Assembly (NCBI RefSeq): GCF_050113715.1
Contig: NZ_JBNJQR010000001.1
Coordinates: 657,305 to 721,304, forward strand
Length of the DNA stretch: 64,000 nucleotides
Source: Brevibacillus_H ginsengisoli
Lineage (GTDB): Bacteria > Bacillota > Bacilli > Brevibacillales > Brevibacillaceae
Reading direction: 5' to 3'
Shown here: piece by piece, positions 62,765-64,000 of the stretch
Numbering within the stretch: the stretch's first letter is position 1
How the letters are laid out: every line of letters starts with the position of its first letter
Position numbers and translations under genes: made by a program
Notes under the pieces: generated by a model
Told to the model about the DNA's origin: nothing
The model's input: the letters and a program-made list of their open reading frames with translations, nothing else
The model's database searches: none

Positions 62765-63404
62765 CTTGAATCGGCCGATGATCCGACCATCTAACATCAA
62801 TTACATGGTAATCCTGTACCTTCCAATGGGCTGAAGCCAAGATGTAATCAAATCGTAACGGTGGAACGAGGACAGTTGGTGTCAAGGCTTTACCGACAAT
62901 TTTGGCTGCATCCGATAAGTTGTTTGGCAACGCTAGCTTCGTTGTATTGAAGTCGCCAAGAAGCAGGAGCGGCTCTGATTGCATACTCACTTCATTCGAA
63001 AGATATCGCATCTGCAATTCTCGACTTCTCTTATCCAAGCTTAAGTGAGTAGCCCAGATATGAAAACGGGAAGCTTCTTTTGTCAGCTTTACTTGCAAGA
63101 GGCTTCTCCCTTCGATTTGGGCGGGCAGTTTTTTCATCACCACTTCCTCAAGTGTTAAATTTGTAAAAAGTGCATTTCCATAACCTCCTCCTTCGAAAGG
63201 GATAGAGGGTGAAAAAACGGATTTCATAGCCAATTCCTCTTGAAAAAAATCCGCTTGAAAACCAAATCGCTTATTTTGATGAACTTCTTGCAGACAAATA
63301 ACATCAGCTTTTAGCTCTACAAGGGTCGTTGCCATTGCCTTTAGCCGTTTTCTCCAAAAGAAGTCTTTTCCGCTATGAATGTTGTAACTGATAATCCGCA
63401 ACAT
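62724..63404 (-). CDS. Endonuclease/exonuclease/phosphatase (EEP) family protein
   Basis: A 226-residue Mg-dependent phosphoesterase with MLRIISYNIHSGKD, ADVICLQEVHQN (Glu), WATHLSLDKRSRELQ (His), LLLGDFNTTK (Asp-Asn), RFDYILAS and WSDHRPIQATL (catalytic His). DNase-I-like nucleases, sphingomyelinases and inositol phosphatases share this fold. ATG at 63404 follows AAAGGA; the open frame is eight codons longer. No signal peptide. Confidence 0.9.
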   Translation of the reverse strand: MLRIISYNIHSGKDFFWRKRLKAMATTLVELKADVICLQEVHQNKRFGFQADFFQEELAMKSVFSPSIPFEGGGYGNALFTNLTLEEVVMKKLPAQIEGRSLLQVKLTKEASRFHIWATHLSLDKRSRELQMRYLSNEVSMQSEPLLLLGDFNTTKLALPNNLSDAAKIVGKALTPTVLVPPLRFDYILASAHWKVQDYHVIDVRWSDHRPIQATLTLSDGSVLEE

Positions 63405-63481
63405 GTGGGCAGTCCTTTCTGATTTCAATTAACGATTTGTTTATGTAAAAAAGATAGTAGTATTTATTAAACAGTATTTCC

Positions 63482-63602
63482 TTGATTTTCTATTGAATTC
63501 GGTTAGATAATTGTGTTACGATGATCTTCCGGTCGTTTCAGCGAAAGTGAACTTTTTCAATAAAAATTTACTGTTGCTTTTCTGAATCGCCTGTGCTATA
63601 TT
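63482..63602 (+). promoter_or_regulatory. rRNA operon promoters
   Basis: P2: TTGCTT (63574-63579), 17 bases, TATATT (63597-63602) with extended TGC. A possible P1: TTGATT (63482-63487), 18 bases, GATAAT (63506-63511). The leader contains AGTTCTTTGAAAACT near 63656-63670, the usual rrn antitermination and processing leader of Bacillales. Confidence 0.75.
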
Positions 63603-63722
63603 AATAAAGTCGCCTCAAGGCAACAACACACAAGCGAGAGCGACTTGATAGAATAGTTCTTTGAAAACTAGATAGAATCACTAGCCAAGCAAAACTGTTT
63701 TGAAGTTTAGAATCAACTCAAC

Positions 63723-64000
63723 TTTATTGGAGAGTTTGATCCTGGCTCAGGACGAACGCTGGCGGCGTGCCTAATACATGCAAGTCGAGCGAGGGTCTTC
63801 GGACCCTAGCGGCGGACGGGTGAGTAACACGTAGGCAACCTGCCTGTAAGACTGGGATAACATAGGGAAACTTATGCTAATACCGGATAGGGTGTCACCT
63901 CGCATGAGGAGATACGGAAAGATGGCGCAAGCTATCACTTACAGATGGGCCTGCGGCGCATTAGCTAGTTGGTGGGGTAACGGCCTACCAAGGCGACGAT
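63723..64000 (+). rRNA. rrs: 16S ribosomal RNA, 5' part
   Basis: Begins TTTATTGGAGAGTTTGATCC, then CTGGCTCAGGACGAACGCTG and GCGGCGTGCCTAATACATGC, the invariant 5' end of bacterial 16S. Variable region V1 (GAGGGTCTTCGGACCCTAGC) fits Brevibacillus-type organisms. It runs off the window after 278 bases. Confidence 0.99.

Noticed and set aside
63605..63722. tRNA gene before 16S rRNA
   Set aside because: No cloverleaf or CCA-end pattern is visible; it is the ordinary rrn leader.

Overview
This window is a Gram-positive, spore-forming chromosome segment. It carries gpr, spoIIP, yqfC/yqfD, transglutaminase tgl, strong AAGGAGG-type ribosome binding sites and a CIRCE-controlled hrcA-grpE-dnaK-dnaJ operon. 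The 16S rRNA start at the right end, and a cholesterol-dependent cytolysin, point to Brevibacillus or a close relative. That assignment is from memory of the families and was not computed.

The backbone is the conserved Bacillales block that runs in B. subtilis from holA to yqfO, read mostly on the + strand: holA (end), rpsT (-), gpr, spoIIP, yqxA, [insert], lepA, hemW, hrcA, grpE, dnaK, dnaJ, prmA, rsmE, mtaB, nudix, [insert], rpsU, yqeY, [thiamine insert], nfeD, floA, yqfC, yqfD, phoH, ybeY, dgkA, cdd, era, yqzL, recO, ccpN, ppsR, dnaG, sigA, [acyl-CoA dehydrogenase insert], trmK, nif3/yqfO, zinc-ribbon gene.

Inserted or accessory pieces: (1) 3.6-12.7 kb, a dipeptide/oligopeptide ABC transporter operon (two ATPases, lipoprotein, two permeases), an alpha/beta hydrolase, an Xaa-Pro peptidase, a par-like type I toxin-antitoxin locus with a 28-residue holin-like toxin, and a VOC-fold protein. 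(2) 24.8-34 kb, a secreted cholesterol-dependent cytolysin, a spore transglutaminase, a Na/Pi-type carrier, an RlmI-like methyltransferase with an unusual insertion, ddl, a small methyltransferase and murF. (3) 35-37.8 kb, divergent thiW and thiC, each behind its own TPP riboswitch. (4) 52.7-54.7 kb, two diverged copies of a roughly 200-bp foldable repeat bracketing an acyl-CoA dehydrogenase. (5) 57-63.4 kb, an S-layer-homology protein translationally coupled to an S41 protease, a TetR regulator, and convergent phosphodiesterase-like and EEP-family genes. The window ends in the promoter, leader and first bases of an rRNA operon.

The backbone couples translation (S20, S21, LepA, Era, ribosomal and tRNA methyltransferases), protein folding (HrcA/GrpE/DnaK/DnaJ), replication and transcription initiation (HolA, DnaG, SigA), envelope work (DgkA, Ddl, MurF, FloA/NfeD) and sporulation. 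The most unusual items are the paired structured repeat, the compact type I toxin-antitoxin locus, an apparent AUC start codon for the CcpN repressor homologue, the missing pgpH between phoH and ybeY, and the cytolysin.
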